NCBI RefSeq assembly: GCF_031845305.1
Contig: NZ_JAVREH010000002.1
Coordinates: forward strand, 1-64,000
From: Jatrophihabitans_A lederbergiae
GTDB taxonomy: Bacteria > Actinomycetota > Actinomycetes > Mycobacteriales > Jatrophihabitantaceae
Direction of reading: 5' to 3'
Length of the DNA stretch: 64,000 bases
Shown here: positions 17,801 through 26,583 of the stretch, one piece after another
Position numbering within the stretch: the first letter of the stretch is position 1
Layout of the letters: every line of letters starts with the position of its first letter
The notes under the pieces: model-generated
Databases searched by the model: none
Told to the model about the DNA's origin: nothing
What the model saw: the letters and a program-made list of their open reading frames with translations, nothing else
Made by a program: the position numbers and the translations under genes

Positions 17801-19816
17801 ATGGCAGGGTCTGCGGCCGATGGACAGGTTATGGGTTCGAAGACACCAAGACGCGACGGCTTCGAGTCACGCCTCTTTCTTGTCTACGCGGTGGCCAGCT
17901 TCGTCCCGGTGCTCCTGCTCGGTCTCATCCTGGTTCGCAATGACCAGCACACCGGCCTGGCCTGGGGACTGCAGCAGGGCCGCGCGCAGGCCGCGGTGAT
18001 CGAAGAGACCGCCATCGCGCCGGCCCTGGGTAGCCATGACCTGGGCGAGGGCCTGAGCCAGACCGAGGTCGGCAATCTTCGGCAGGCAACCGACCTCGCT
18101 GTCTTCTCGGGCTCCGTGACACGCCTGCGGGTGCGTAGCTTCAGCGGCGGCGTGGTGTTCTCCGACGACGGCTCGCGCGAGCATGCACTGAGCCGCGATC
18201 AGCCCGCTTTCCAGGCGGCAATGGTCGGAAAGGTGAGCGCGGATGTCATCACGGACCCGCTCGACGGCGCCGGCAAGGTGATCCGGGTGGTGCAGCCCAT
18301 CACACCGACCTCGACCGGTCAGGCAACCGGAATCCTGGAGATCTACCTGCCCTACGGGCTGATCGCCCACGCCGTCGACCGGCAACTCGGCAGCACCTAC
18401 CTGCGATTGGCAATCGGTCTCGGCGCTCTCTACGCGGTGCTGGCGTTGATCTCGTGGTCCAGCACGCGCCGGCTGCGCCGGCACGCCGCCGAACGGCACT
18501 ACCAGGCGCTGCACGATCCGCTCACCGGGCTCCCGAACCGGGAGTGGTTCCGGGTCCGGGCCGACACGGCCCTGCACAAGGACGAATGCGGCGCGCTGGT
18601 GCTGGCGGACCTGGACAACTTCAAGCAGGTGAACGACAGCCTCGGCCACCACGCAGGGGACGAGCTGCTGACCATCGTGGCGCATCGGCTCAGCGCGACT
18701 CTGCGCACCGACGACACCGTCGCCCGCCTCGGTGGGGACGAGTTCGGCCTGCTGCTGCCGGGGTTCGCCGACTCAGCGCAGGCCGTCCGACTGCTGGACG
18801 AGATCCGCGTCGCGCTGGCCGAAGAGATCGTCATCGACAACGTCAGCCTCAGCATCGAGGCCAGCTTCGGGATCGCGATGTATCCCGAGCACGGGCGCAG
18901 CGTAGAAGACCTGCTGAAGCGCGCGGATGCTGCTATGTATCAGGGCAAACGCGGAACCGCGAGAATCGTTGTCTATGAGGAGCACAAGGCTCCGCTCGGC
19001 AGTTCGGGACTGATCCTGCAGGGCGAGCTGCGGCATGCCATCGACCAGGATGAGCTGGCGCTGTACTACCAGCCACAAATAGAACTTGTAACAGGTGCGA
19101 TCTACGGGGTCGAGGCACTGGTGCGCTGGCAGCATCCCACCCGGGGCCTCATCCCGCCGGGCGATTTCGTTCCCACGGCAGAGCTGTCCGGTCTGATCGA
19201 GCCGCTCACCGCGTGGGTGTTGCGCCGCGCACTGGCGGATCAGCGCGAATGGTCCGACCTCGGTGTGAACTGGCGGGTCTCGGTCAACGTCTCGGCCCGC
19301 AATCTGTCCTCGGCCGCGTTCGCCGCGCAGGTGCTCGATATCATCGCGGCGGCGGGGGCGAACCCCCGTGACCTGTGCCTGGAAGTGACCGAAACCGCCC
19401 TGACGACCAACCCGGAGGCGGCCTCGGCGTCGGTGACCGCGCTCAGCAATGCCGGTGTCGCCATCTCGATCGACGACTTCGGCACCGGCTACACCAGCCT
19501 CTGGCAGGTGCGATCGCTTCCCGTCGACGAGGTGAAGATCGACCGGACCTTCGTCAAGGACGTCAGTACGTCCGAGGCCGATCGCTCAATCGTGCAGGCC
19601 ATCATCGGCCTGAGCCATGGCCTCGGCTGCACCGTGACGGCCGAGGGTGTGGAGTCCGCGGCGGCGGCGCTCTGGCTGAAGGTCGCAGGTTGTGACTCCG
19701 CCCAGGGCTACCACTACGCCAGGCCCAAACCCTGGCAGGAGCTGCTGTCCGAGCACCACGGCCCAGTTGATGCAGGGGGAACGACGCCGCAGGACAGCAC
19801 GGAGGTACTGCGGTGA
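17801..19816 (+). CDS. Membrane GGDEF-EAL protein, cyclic-di-GMP synthase/phosphodiesterase
   Basis: Turns over the second messenger cyclic di-GMP. The 671-aa protein has a membrane segment (about 24-45), an extracytoplasmic sensor of about 150 residues, a second membrane segment (about 199-221), a GGDEF domain and an EAL domain. The cyclase motif GGDEF (311-315) is intact, with the inhibitory RxxD (RTDD, 302-305) five residues before it. The EAL domain keeps GVEALVRW (438-440), LEVTETAL, SIDDFGTGYTS and TAEGVES. Both activities are therefore possible. The start is uncertain: ATG 17801 has a poor ribosome site, while ATG 17831 has GGACAGG upstream. A small dyad GTTAGCTTAAC (17786-17796) precedes it. 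The stop overlaps the next gene by 4 bp. Confidence 0.94.
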   Translation: MAGSAADGQVMGSKTPRRDGFESRLFLVYAVASFVPVLLLGLILVRNDQHTGLAWGLQQGRAQAAVIEETAIAPALGSHDLGEGLSQTEVGNLRQATDLAVFSGSVTRLRVRSFSGGVVFSDDGSREHALSRDQPAFQAAMVGKVSADVITDPLDGAGKVIRVVQPITPTSTGQATGILEIYLPYGLIAHAVDRQLGSTYLRLAIGLGALYAVLALISWSSTRRLRRHAAERHYQALHDPLTGLPNREWFRVRADTALHKDECGALVLADLDNFKQVNDSLGHHAGDELLTIVAHRLSATLRTDDTVARLGGDEFGLLLPGFADSAQAVRLLDEIRVALAEEIVIDNVSLSIEASFGIAMYPEHGRSVEDLLKRADAAMYQGKRGTARIVVYEEHKAPLGSSGLILQGELRHAIDQDELALYYQPQIELVTGAIYGVEALVRWQHPTRGLIPPGDFVPTAELSGLIEPLTAWVLRRALADQREWSDLGVNWRVSVNVSARNLSSAAFAAQVLDIIAAAGANPRDLCLEVTETALTTNPEAASASVTALSNAGVAISIDDFGTGYTSLWQVRSLPVDEVKIDRTFVKDVSTSEADRSIVQAIIGLSHGLGCTVTAEGVESAAAALWLKVAGCDSAQGYHYARPKPWQELLSEHHGPVDAGGTTPQDSTEVLR

Positions 19817-20712
19817 CCCGGCTCTCGCGGCATGCCCGGACGCTCGCTGCGGCTGTTGTCTGCCTGCTCGCCGCGGGGTGCGCCCAGCACCCGGTCCACG
19901 TGAGGCAGCCCGCGCCGGTGATCGGCGAGGACACCGCCCTGCACAACCGGCTGCCTACCGCGATCCGCCAGGGCGGCGTGCTCCGGATAGCCACTGACGC
20001 CTCGTACGCGCCGGCCTCCTCCTTCGCCTCGGACGGCCACACCATCGTCGGGTTCGAGCCGGATCTCGGGCAAGCCCTCGGCCAGGTGCTGGGAGTGGCG
20101 GTGGTTTTCACCAATCACAGCTTCGATTCGCTGCCCGGGCTCGTCACCAGCCACTCCGTGGACCTGGTCATGAGCGCGGTCACCGATACCCGTGAACGCG
20201 AGAAGGAGGTCGATTTCATCGATTACTTCGTCGCCGGGACCTCGATCGTCGTCCAGCGCGGAAACCCGAAGGGCATCGGGGAGTTGAGCACCCTGTGCGG
20301 ACACGTGGTGGCCCTGGAACGGGGCACCGTGCAGGTCGGCCTGGTGGCAAGGTCTCAGCACAACTGCCTCGGCCGGCCCATCATCACCAGGCTCTATGAC
20401 AACAACACCGACGCGCTCGTGCAGGTACGCACCGGCCGCGCTGACGCCCAGCTCAGCGACTACCCGTCGGCCGCCGCGCTGGTCAATGACGCGCGCACCG
20501 GCGCCTACTATCAGCTGGCCTCGACGGCTCAGTACGAGCCCGGTCCGTACGGAATAGCCGTGGCAAAAGACAACCAGGCACTGCGCGGGGCCGTTGCCGA
20601 CGCCCTTCGGTGGTTGGTGTCCAGCGGCCAGTACCGTCAGATCCTCAGGCGCTGGGGTGTCGAGGCGGGCGCGATCAGCCGGGTTTCGCTCAACGCCGGC
20701 CGGCGGGCGTAG
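19813..20712 (+). CDS. Solute-binding lipoprotein, family 3 (polar amino acid type)
   Basis: A 299-aa extracytoplasmic binding protein anchored by a lipid at C23 (lipobox LAAGC after a hydrophobic signal). The mature part is a type 3 periplasmic-binding fold: GGVLRIATDASYAPASSF, IVGFEPDLGQALGQVLG, VDLVMSAVTDTRERE and a C-terminal SSGQYRQILRRWGV. The GTG start overlaps the GGDEF-EAL stop (GTGA). There is no ABC permease or ATPase nearby. Co-translation with a membrane cyclic-di-GMP enzyme suggests, as inference, that this protein senses a ligand for that enzyme rather than feeding a transporter. Confidence 0.9.
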   Translation: MTRLSRHARTLAAAVVCLLAAGCAQHPVHVRQPAPVIGEDTALHNRLPTAIRQGGVLRIATDASYAPASSFASDGHTIVGFEPDLGQALGQVLGVAVVFTNHSFDSLPGLVTSHSVDLVMSAVTDTREREKEVDFIDYFVAGTSIVVQRGNPKGIGELSTLCGHVVALERGTVQVGLVARSQHNCLGRPIITRLYDNNTDALVQVRTGRADAQLSDYPSAAALVNDARTGAYYQLASTAQYEPGPYGIAVAKDNQALRGAVADALRWLVSSGQYRQILRRWGVEAGAISRVSLNAGRRA

Positions 20713-20826
20713 CTGTCAGCCGCCGCCGACCGCGTCATCGACGGGCGTATTGAGGGCCTGTCCACCCGGGCTCAGCTGCGGGACGCCCTGCAACGCCGCC
20801 AGAACTGAGGCCCGGACGAGGGCGGC

Positions 20827-21369
20827 TCAGACCGCCACCTCGAAGACGAGTTCGAGCCCGTCGCGGTCGTCCCACTGCTCGCCGACCTGCCGGAGCCCCT
20901 GCTCGCTCACCAGCAGCCGGGACGGGAGGTTATCGGGGCTGATGGTCGCCCGGACGGTGCGGACGGCCGGCTCGGCCGTAGCCCGCTGGAGCAGGGCCGC
21001 CAGGGCGGCTCGGCCGTAGCCCTGGCGGCGATAGGCCGGGTCGATGGCGTAGCCGACCTCGACCAGGCCGGCCTCGTCCGGTGGGCCGTGGTAGCCGGCG
21101 TGCCCGACGACCACCAGCCGGTCCTCGTCCAGAACCGCCCGGGCTATCCAGTCGGCGCTCGCCGGGTCGTGCCGCAGCTGCTCCCGCCGCAGGCTCCACA
21201 GGTAGCCCCATTGCGGATCGGTGAAATAGCCGGTCAGCGGCGCCGCGGCCGCTCGGCTGGCACCATCGAGGTCGCCGGCCGCCAGCAGCTCCAGGACGTC
21301 CGGACCGAGCCGGACCAGCCGTACCCGCTTGGGGTGCGGGTCGGGCGCGCGGTCACGGCGGTAGGCCAT
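20827..21369 (-). CDS. GNAT-family N-acetyltransferase
   Basis: Acetyl-CoA-dependent transferase of 180 aa. Motif A is clear: VEVGYAIDPAYRRQGYGRAA, with RRQGYG as the pyrophosphate-binding loop, followed by ALLQRATAEPAVRTVRATIS and the SRLLVSEQGLRQVGE motif B region. I placed the start at the ATG at 21369 (MAYRRDRAPDPHP) because upstream residues in the open frame look non-coding. Substrate unknown. It is convergent with the lipoprotein gene and divergent from the kinase gene. Confidence 0.85.
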   Translation of the reverse strand: MAYRRDRAPDPHPKRVRLVRLGPDVLELLAAGDLDGASRAAAAPLTGYFTDPQWGYLWSLRREQLRHDPASADWIARAVLDEDRLVVVGHAGYHGPPDEAGLVEVGYAIDPAYRRQGYGRAALAALLQRATAEPAVRTVRATISPDNLPSRLLVSEQGLRQVGEQWDDRDGLELVFEVAV

Positions 21370-21641
21370 CGTCAGCGCCGGTACTGGCCGTGCTCGCGGG
21401 CCAGCTGTTCCAACCGCGCGAGCCGGGTGCCACCGCCGACGATGGGGACGGCCGACAGCAGTCCCAGCAGGGCCGCTGTCCTGAGACCATTGGCTGCGTT
21501 GTGCATATCCGTGCAACGACCGGGGGAGCCGCCAGTTCCGGGGGGTCAGAGCTTGTAACGGGCGTCCGGCCGCATGCGGGTGACAGTGCGGGGGCGGCGG
21601 TCGCTGAAGAATGGGTGGAGTCGTGCATCGAGAGGAACACC

Positions 21642-22907
21642 ATGACGCAGAGCCCTGATCAGCTTCCCGGCGTGCCCGGCACGGGCGTGCTGCTTGCTGG
21701 TCGCTACCGGCTCACGGCCCGGATCGGGCGCGGCGGCACGGCGGACGTCTTCGAGGCGCGCGACGAGCTGCTGCACCGGGCCGTCGCGGTGAAGCTGTTC
21801 CGGGTGGACAGCCCCGCGGGCGCGGACCGCCGCCGGGTGCAGGCAGAGGCGCGGACACTGGCCTCCCTGCGGCATCCGGGCCTGGTCGCGGTGTACGACG
21901 CGGGAACCCTCGGCGGTGAGGACGACGGCACGCCGTTCCTGGTCATGGAGCTGGTGAGGGGGCCGTCACTGCTCAAGCGCCTGGCGGACGGGCCGCTCTC
22001 GGACGTGCAGGCCGCGCTGGCCGGGGCAGAGGTGGCCGGAACCCTCGGCTACGTGCACAGCCTCGGCATCGTCCACCGGGACGTCAAACCGGCCAACATC
22101 CTGCTGGACGAGCCCACGGCGGGTCGCTCCACCTTCGCTGCCAAGCTGACCGACTTCGGCATCGCCAGGCTGCTCGACAGCACCCGCATGACGATGGAGG
22201 GGATGACCATCGGGACGGCGAACTACCTCAGCCCGGAACAGGCCGAGGCTGGTTCGGTCGGTGCGGCCAGTGACCTCTACTCACTCGGCCTGGTGCTGAT
22301 CGAGTGCCTGACCGGCCAGGTGGCGTTTCCCGGGGTGGGGGTGGAGGCCGCGCTGGCCAGGCTGCACCGGCAGCCGCAGGTTCCGCGGGAGTTCGGACCA
22401 GCCTGGGCCGGCCTGCTCACCGCGTTGACCGCCCGTGATCCGAACTCGCGCCCGACCGCGTTGCAGGCCGCGAGCCGGCTGCGGGTGCTGGCCGGTCAGC
22501 CGGCCGACGCCGGCGTTCCCGGGGTTCCCGGCATCGATCGGGGTGACCTCGAAGCCGCCTCGACCCAGCTGCTCACCCCCGTCCGGACGGGGGTGAGCGC
22601 ATTCGCCCCGCAGTCCCACGTCCCGGCACCGGACGGCCCAGCTGACCGCACGTACGTCGTACCGTCGTACGCTGTCGCGCCGGACGAGGACGCACGGCAC
22701 AACGCGACCGACAGCGCCCGTGCCCGTCGGCGGGTGTCGCCGTGGCTCTACTTCGCGGCCGGGATCGTCGCCCTCATCGGAATCGGCATCGTCCTGGTGT
22801 CGGGGTCCCTGAACTCCGGCGGCGGGTCCGCGCCACCGCCGAGCTATCCCACGGTGCCCGGCCAGCTCGGGCAGGATCTGCAGCGACTTCAGGAGACAGT
22901 CCGATGA
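21642..22907 (+). CDS. Transmembrane Ser/Thr protein kinase
   Basis: PknB-type kinase of 421 aa. The N-terminal kinase domain has the glycine loop IGRGGTADVFEA, catalytic lysine K51 in VAVKLF, HRDVKPANILL (D147), DFG (171-173) and NYLSPEQAEAG. After a linker there is a single membrane segment (about 368-388, WLYFAAGIVALIGIGIVLVSG) and an outside tail of about 33 residues without PASTA repeats. The ATG at 21642 has GAGAGGA upstream. The stop overlaps the following lipoprotein start (ATGA), so the two are made together. Confidence 0.93.
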   Translation: MTQSPDQLPGVPGTGVLLAGRYRLTARIGRGGTADVFEARDELLHRAVAVKLFRVDSPAGADRRRVQAEARTLASLRHPGLVAVYDAGTLGGEDDGTPFLVMELVRGPSLLKRLADGPLSDVQAALAGAEVAGTLGYVHSLGIVHRDVKPANILLDEPTAGRSTFAAKLTDFGIARLLDSTRMTMEGMTIGTANYLSPEQAEAGSVGAASDLYSLGLVLIECLTGQVAFPGVGVEAALARLHRQPQVPREFGPAWAGLLTALTARDPNSRPTALQAASRLRVLAGQPADAGVPGVPGIDRGDLEAASTQLLTPVRTGVSAFAPQSHVPAPDGPADRTYVVPSYAVAPDEDARHNATDSARARRRVSPWLYFAAGIVALIGIGIVLVSGSLNSGGGSAPPPSYPTVPGQLGQDLQRLQETVR

Positions 22908-23542
22908 GCCGGTGGACGAGTGCCCGGCTGAGCGTGACCGCGGCCGTCCTCGCGGTGACGGCCCTCGCTGGCTGCGGTGGCGGCAAGACCGCCGAGAACG
23001 GCATGGCCACCGGCGTGCGGTCGGAGTTGCGCGGCGATGTGCTGACCCTGAGCCAGGCCGCGGCGAGGGGCGACCGGACGCGGGCCGAAGCCGCTCTGGC
23101 CGCCCTGAACGCCGACCTGGCTGCCGCCCGGGCCGCAGGCACGCTGACCGAGGCGCGGATGCGCGAGATCCAGCAGGCCGCGGCGAAGGTCCGGGCCGAC
23201 CTCGGCGCGCTGTCCACGACCGGCAGCCGTCCCGCGACACCCGGCGGCACGGCCACACCTACCGGCACCGTTCCCTCCGCTGGTGGACCGACATCGGAAC
23301 CGGAAACGTCCCCGACTCCCACCTCCGGCACGGCGGCAAGCTCCAGCGCGCCCCCGCCGGCAACGTCCACCGCCACGACGACCGGGCCCAGCGCGACGGC
23401 GAGCACCGGCTCTGATCCAGCACCGGTCGTTCCGCCGACGGCAACCGGGACAGCCCCCGCACCGAGCAAGCCCACCAAGCCGGGCAAGCCAGGCAAGCCG
23501 GGCAAGCCGGGCAAGGGCAAACACGGCAAGGGTGATCACTGA
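22904..23542 (+). CDS. Secreted lipoprotein with Pro/Thr-rich linker and Lys-Gly-Pro tail
   Basis: No named family recognised. The 212-aa product has a lipoprotein signal ending ALAGC (C24), a helical segment of about 90 residues rich in Ala and Arg (VRSELRGDVLTLSQAAARG), then a long Pro/Thr/Ser linker, and a basic tail built on PGK repeats ending GKGKHGKGDH. The tail DNA is a 9-bp tandem repeat. Translational coupling to the Ser/Thr kinase suggests it works outside the membrane with the kinase's short external tail; the basic end may bind the cell envelope. Both points are inference. Confidence 0.8.
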   Translation: MSRWTSARLSVTAAVLAVTALAGCGGGKTAENGMATGVRSELRGDVLTLSQAAARGDRTRAEAALAALNADLAAARAAGTLTEARMREIQQAAAKVRADLGALSTTGSRPATPGGTATPTGTVPSAGGPTSEPETSPTPTSGTAASSSAPPPATSTATTTGPSATASTGSDPAPVVPPTATGTAPAPSKPTKPGKPGKPGKPGKGKHGKGDH

Positions 23543-23743
23543 GGCTCCGCTCCATATGAGGGTGAGCTGTGCGCGCCGACTTGACGCAGTCATATCGTTA
23601 CCTTGAGTGACTACACGACTGCGATATGTCATTACGCCTACCAAACACGACAACCGTAATAATCCGCTCCAAGGGTTGAAAGGGACAACACACATCCTTT
23701 CGGCTCGGCACCACGAGTGCCATCCGTCCCCTCTGGAGGTTCC

Positions 23744-24925
23744 GTGAAGTTTTCCACCACGCTGCTCGCGGCCGGCTCGGCCGTAGCAGTCGTCGCAGTC
23801 GCCACCGCCGGCGTTGCGACCGCCGCACCGTCGCCAGCCACCGCGGGCGGCAAGCACGCCGCCAAGGTCTGCTCCGCCCCCGCCAGGGGCATGGCCGCCT
23901 GCCTCAACCAGGTGCTCGTCAACAACTCGACCGGCAAGCCGGCCGTGACCGGAACGCCGGCCGGCCTCAACCCGGCCGACATCCGCTCCGCCTACGCCCT
24001 CACCGCGTCGTCCAGCGGCGGCCGCACGGTGGCCATCGTCGACGCCTACAACGACCCGACCGCTGAGTCCGACCTCGGCGTCTACCGCTCGCAGTTCGGC
24101 CTGTCGTCCTGTACCACGTCCAACGGCTGCTTCCGCAAGGTGAGCCAGACCGGCAGCACCACCAGCCTGCCCGCCACCGACGCCGGCTGGGCAACCGAGA
24201 TCAGCCTCGACCTCGACATGGTGTCGGCAGCCTGTCCGGACTGCAAGATCCTGCTCGTCGAAGCCAGCTCCAGCTCCTTCGCCAACCTCGGCACCGCGGT
24301 GAACTACGCAGCCAGCCAGGCCGGCGTCGTCGCCATCAGCAACAGTTACGGCGGTAGCGACTCGGCTCAGACCTCGGCCTACAACCACCCCGGCATCGCC
24401 ATCACCGCCTCCACCGGTGACGCCGGCTACGGTGTCGAGTCGCCCGCCTCCTTCCCCGACGTCGTCGCGGTCGGTGGCACCAGCCTCAGCCGTGCGAGCA
24501 ACACCCGCGGCTGGACCGAGAGCGCGTGGAGCGGTGCCGGCAGCGGCTGCTCGACCATCAACGCCAAGCCGACGTGGCAGACCTCGGTCACCCAGTGCTC
24601 GAAGAAGGCCAACGCCGACGTCTCCGCGGTGGCGGACCCCAACACCGGTGTCTCGGTGTATGACTCCACCTCGTACCAGGGCTCGGTCGGCTGGCAGGTC
24701 TACGGCGGCACCAGCGCGTCGTCGCCCATCATCGCCAGCGTGTACGCCCTGTCCGGCAACACCGCCGGCTACCCGGCGTCCTACACCTGGGCGCACGCGT
24801 CCGGCCTGAACGACGTCACCAGCGGCTCGAACGGCACCTGCAGCACTACGGTGTGGTGCCACGCGGGCGTCGGCTGGGATGGCCCGACCGGTCTCGGAAC
24901 GCCGAAGGGCACCAGCGCCTTCTAG
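23744..24925 (+). CDS. Secreted sedolisin-like serine protease (S53 family)
   Basis: Exported protease of 393 aa. The signal peptide covers about residues 1-28 (ending ATAAP). The sedolisin active-site set is visible: E152 and D156 in ATEISLDLDM, the oxyanion D226 in STGDAGYG, and the nucleophile S324 in GGTSASSP. It lacks the long activation prodomain usual in the family, having only about 50 residues between the signal and the catalytic core. GTG 23744 is chosen because of CTGGAGG just upstream. A strong terminator hairpin follows. Confidence 0.88.
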   Translation: MKFSTTLLAAGSAVAVVAVATAGVATAAPSPATAGGKHAAKVCSAPARGMAACLNQVLVNNSTGKPAVTGTPAGLNPADIRSAYALTASSSGGRTVAIVDAYNDPTAESDLGVYRSQFGLSSCTTSNGCFRKVSQTGSTTSLPATDAGWATEISLDLDMVSAACPDCKILLVEASSSSFANLGTAVNYAASQAGVVAISNSYGGSDSAQTSAYNHPGIAITASTGDAGYGVESPASFPDVVAVGGTSLSRASNTRGWTESAWSGAGSGCSTINAKPTWQTSVTQCSKKANADVSAVADPNTGVSVYDSTSYQGSVGWQVYGGTSASSPIIASVYALSGNTAGYPASYTWAHASGLNDVTSGSNGTCSTTVWCHAGVGWDGPTGLGTPKGTSAF

Positions 24926-24964
24926 GCTGCGCCTTCGGGCGTTGAGTTCCGGCCAGCACGCAGC

Positions 24965-25000
24965 AGCGGGCGGCCCGTCCACCAGGACGGGTCGCCCGCT
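24965..25000 (+). terminator. Terminator hairpin after the protease gene
   Basis: Arms AGCGGGCGGCCCGTCC (24965-24980) and 24985-25000 pair at 15 of 16 positions with a G-T mismatch and an ACCA loop. It lies 40 bp after the protease stop and before the HD-domain gene. No T-tract, as is usual for high-GC actinobacterial terminators. Confidence 0.75.
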
Positions 25001-25039
25001 GTCGCTGGTGCCCCTCCAGTGGACGCCTAGGATGGGGAA

Positions 25040-25657
25040 ATGTCTGATCAATGGCAGTTCCCTACCGGTCCCACCGCGGTGCAGGCGCTGGAGTTCGCCC
25101 GCGAGACGGAGCATCCGGCGATCCTGAACCACAGCCTGCGGACGTACCTGCATGCCGAGCGGGCGGCCGCCCGCCGGTCGATGCGCGCCGGGCTGGACTA
25201 CGAGCAGGACCTGCTTTTCTACGCCTGCCTGCTGCACGACATGGGCGCCTCGGATCGCTTCGACGGCGACCAGCGCTTCGAGGTTGAGGGCGCGGACGCG
25301 GCGGCCGGCTTCCTGGTCGAGCATGGGGTCGACGAGTTCCGGGCCGACCAGGTGTGGCAGGCCATCGCGCTGCACACCTCACCCGGAATCGTCGAGCGCC
25401 GTGGACCCATTCCGGTGCTCACCAGGCTCGGCGTGCAAGCCGACTTCGGTTCCGGCGCCGAGTTGACCGAGGCCGAAGTCACCGAGTTGGAGCGCACCTA
25501 CCCCCGGCTACGAATCGAGCACGTACTGGCCGGCATCGTCGTGCAGCAGGCGGCGCGCAATCCCGCCAAGGCTCCCGCGTCGTCCTGGCCGGGACGAATG
25601 CTGCGCGCGCATTTGGCCGGAGAGACGGCACCTGACGGCCTCAACGCGGCCTTTTGA
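25040..25657 (+). CDS. HD-domain protein, probable phosphohydrolase-fold enzyme
   Basis: A 205-aa soluble protein of the HD superfamily, of the kind annotated as cyanamide-hydratase-like. The first metal histidine is H31 in LNHSLRTYLHAE and the HD pair is H66-D67 in CLLHDMGASDRF. A later histidine lies in AIALHTSPGIV. These would bind one or two metals. The substrate cannot be deduced. It stands alone between the protease terminator and the metallophosphoesterase gene, with its own ATG. Confidence 0.85.
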   Translation: MSDQWQFPTGPTAVQALEFARETEHPAILNHSLRTYLHAERAAARRSMRAGLDYEQDLLFYACLLHDMGASDRFDGDQRFEVEGADAAAGFLVEHGVDEFRADQVWQAIALHTSPGIVERRGPIPVLTRLGVQADFGSGAELTEAEVTELERTYPRLRIEHVLAGIVVQQAARNPAKAPASSWPGRMLRAHLAGETAPDGLNAAF

Positions 25658-25734
25658 CCGGCATCCCGCCCAACTAAACTGCGCCCACCCGCTCACACCA
25701 TGCCTCAGCGGTCTGGCAGATTGGCTCGATTTCC

Positions 25735-26583
25735 GTGACAGCGCCACCGGCGACACCGAGACTGCTCGCAGTCAGCGACCTGCACACCGGTTATCCCGAC
25801 AACCGCGAGGTGATCGGAAAGCTGCGCCCCGACACCGACGAGGACTGGCTGATCGTCGCCGGTGACGTCGCGGAGCGGGCCGACGAGATCGAGCGGGTGC
25901 TGAGCACGCTCAAGCAGCGGTTCTCCACCGTGCTGTGGGCGCCGGGCAACCACGAGCTGTGGTCGCACCCGTCCGACCCGCTGGCCCTGCGCGGCGAGCC
26001 GCGCTACCAGCACCTGGTCCAGCGCTGCCGCGATGCCGGCGTGCTGACGCCCGAGGACGAGTACCCGATCTGGCGCGGCCCCGGCGGCCCGGTCACCGTC
26101 GCCCCGCTGTTCCTGCTCTACGACTACACGTTCCTGCCCCCGGGCATCGACACCCAGGAGGCGGCGCTGGCGCTGGCGTACGAGACCGGCGTGGTGTGCA
26201 CCGACGAGCACCTGCTGCATCCCGATCCGTACCCGAGCCGAGAGGCCTGGTGCCGGGCCCGGGTCGCCTACACCGAGCAGCGGCTGGACGCCCGGGATCC
26301 CGCGCTGCCCACGATCCTGGTGAACCACTTTCCGATGACCCGGCATCCCACCCTCGTGCTGCGCTATCCGCAGTTCGCCCAGTGGTGCGGCACGGTCCTG
26401 ACCGCGGACTGGCACGTCCGCTACAACGCCCGCGCCGTCGTGTACGGCCACCTGCACATTCCCCGCACCACGTCAGAGGACGGCGTCCGGTTCGAGGAGG
26501 TCTCACTGGGCTATCCCCGTGAGTGGCGCCCGCGCGAGCGGCACGCACCGTGGCCGCGGCAGATCCTTCCGGAGCCGGTGTGA
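25735..26583 (+). CDS. pptH: Metallophosphoesterase, PptH-like phosphopantetheinyl hydrolase candidate
   Basis: Calcineurin-like phosphoesterase of 282 aa with the full metal set: SDLHTGY (D15, H17), AGDVAE (D44), APGNHELW (N72, H73), LVNHFPMT and YGHLHIP. The GTG start at 25735 fits the family. It overlaps the next gene, a phosphopantetheinyl transferase, by GTGA. In Mycobacterium tuberculosis the same pair is Rv2795c (PptH), which removes phosphopantetheine from carrier proteins, and Rv2794c (PptT). The match of fold and gene order supports the same role here; enzymatic identity is inferred. Confidence 0.85.
   Translation: MTAPPATPRLLAVSDLHTGYPDNREVIGKLRPDTDEDWLIVAGDVAERADEIERVLSTLKQRFSTVLWAPGNHELWSHPSDPLALRGEPRYQHLVQRCRDAGVLTPEDEYPIWRGPGGPVTVAPLFLLYDYTFLPPGIDTQEAALALAYETGVVCTDEHLLHPDPYPSREAWCRARVAYTEQRLDARDPALPTILVNHFPMTRHPTLVLRYPQFAQWCGTVLTADWHVRYNARAVVYGHLHIPRTTSEDGVRFEEVSLGYPREWRPRERHAPWPRQILPEPV

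Noticed and set aside
17832..17852. GGTTCGA-like sequence resembling a tRNA T-loop
   Set aside because: It lies in the GGDEF-EAL coding start and no acceptor stem or anticodon arm can be built around it. No tRNA or rRNA gene was recognised in the window.
22889..25375. An 828-codon minus-strand open frame
   Set aside because: It runs antisense through the lipoprotein, protease and HD genes. The residues are Gly/Arg/Val-rich shadow coding caused by high GC.
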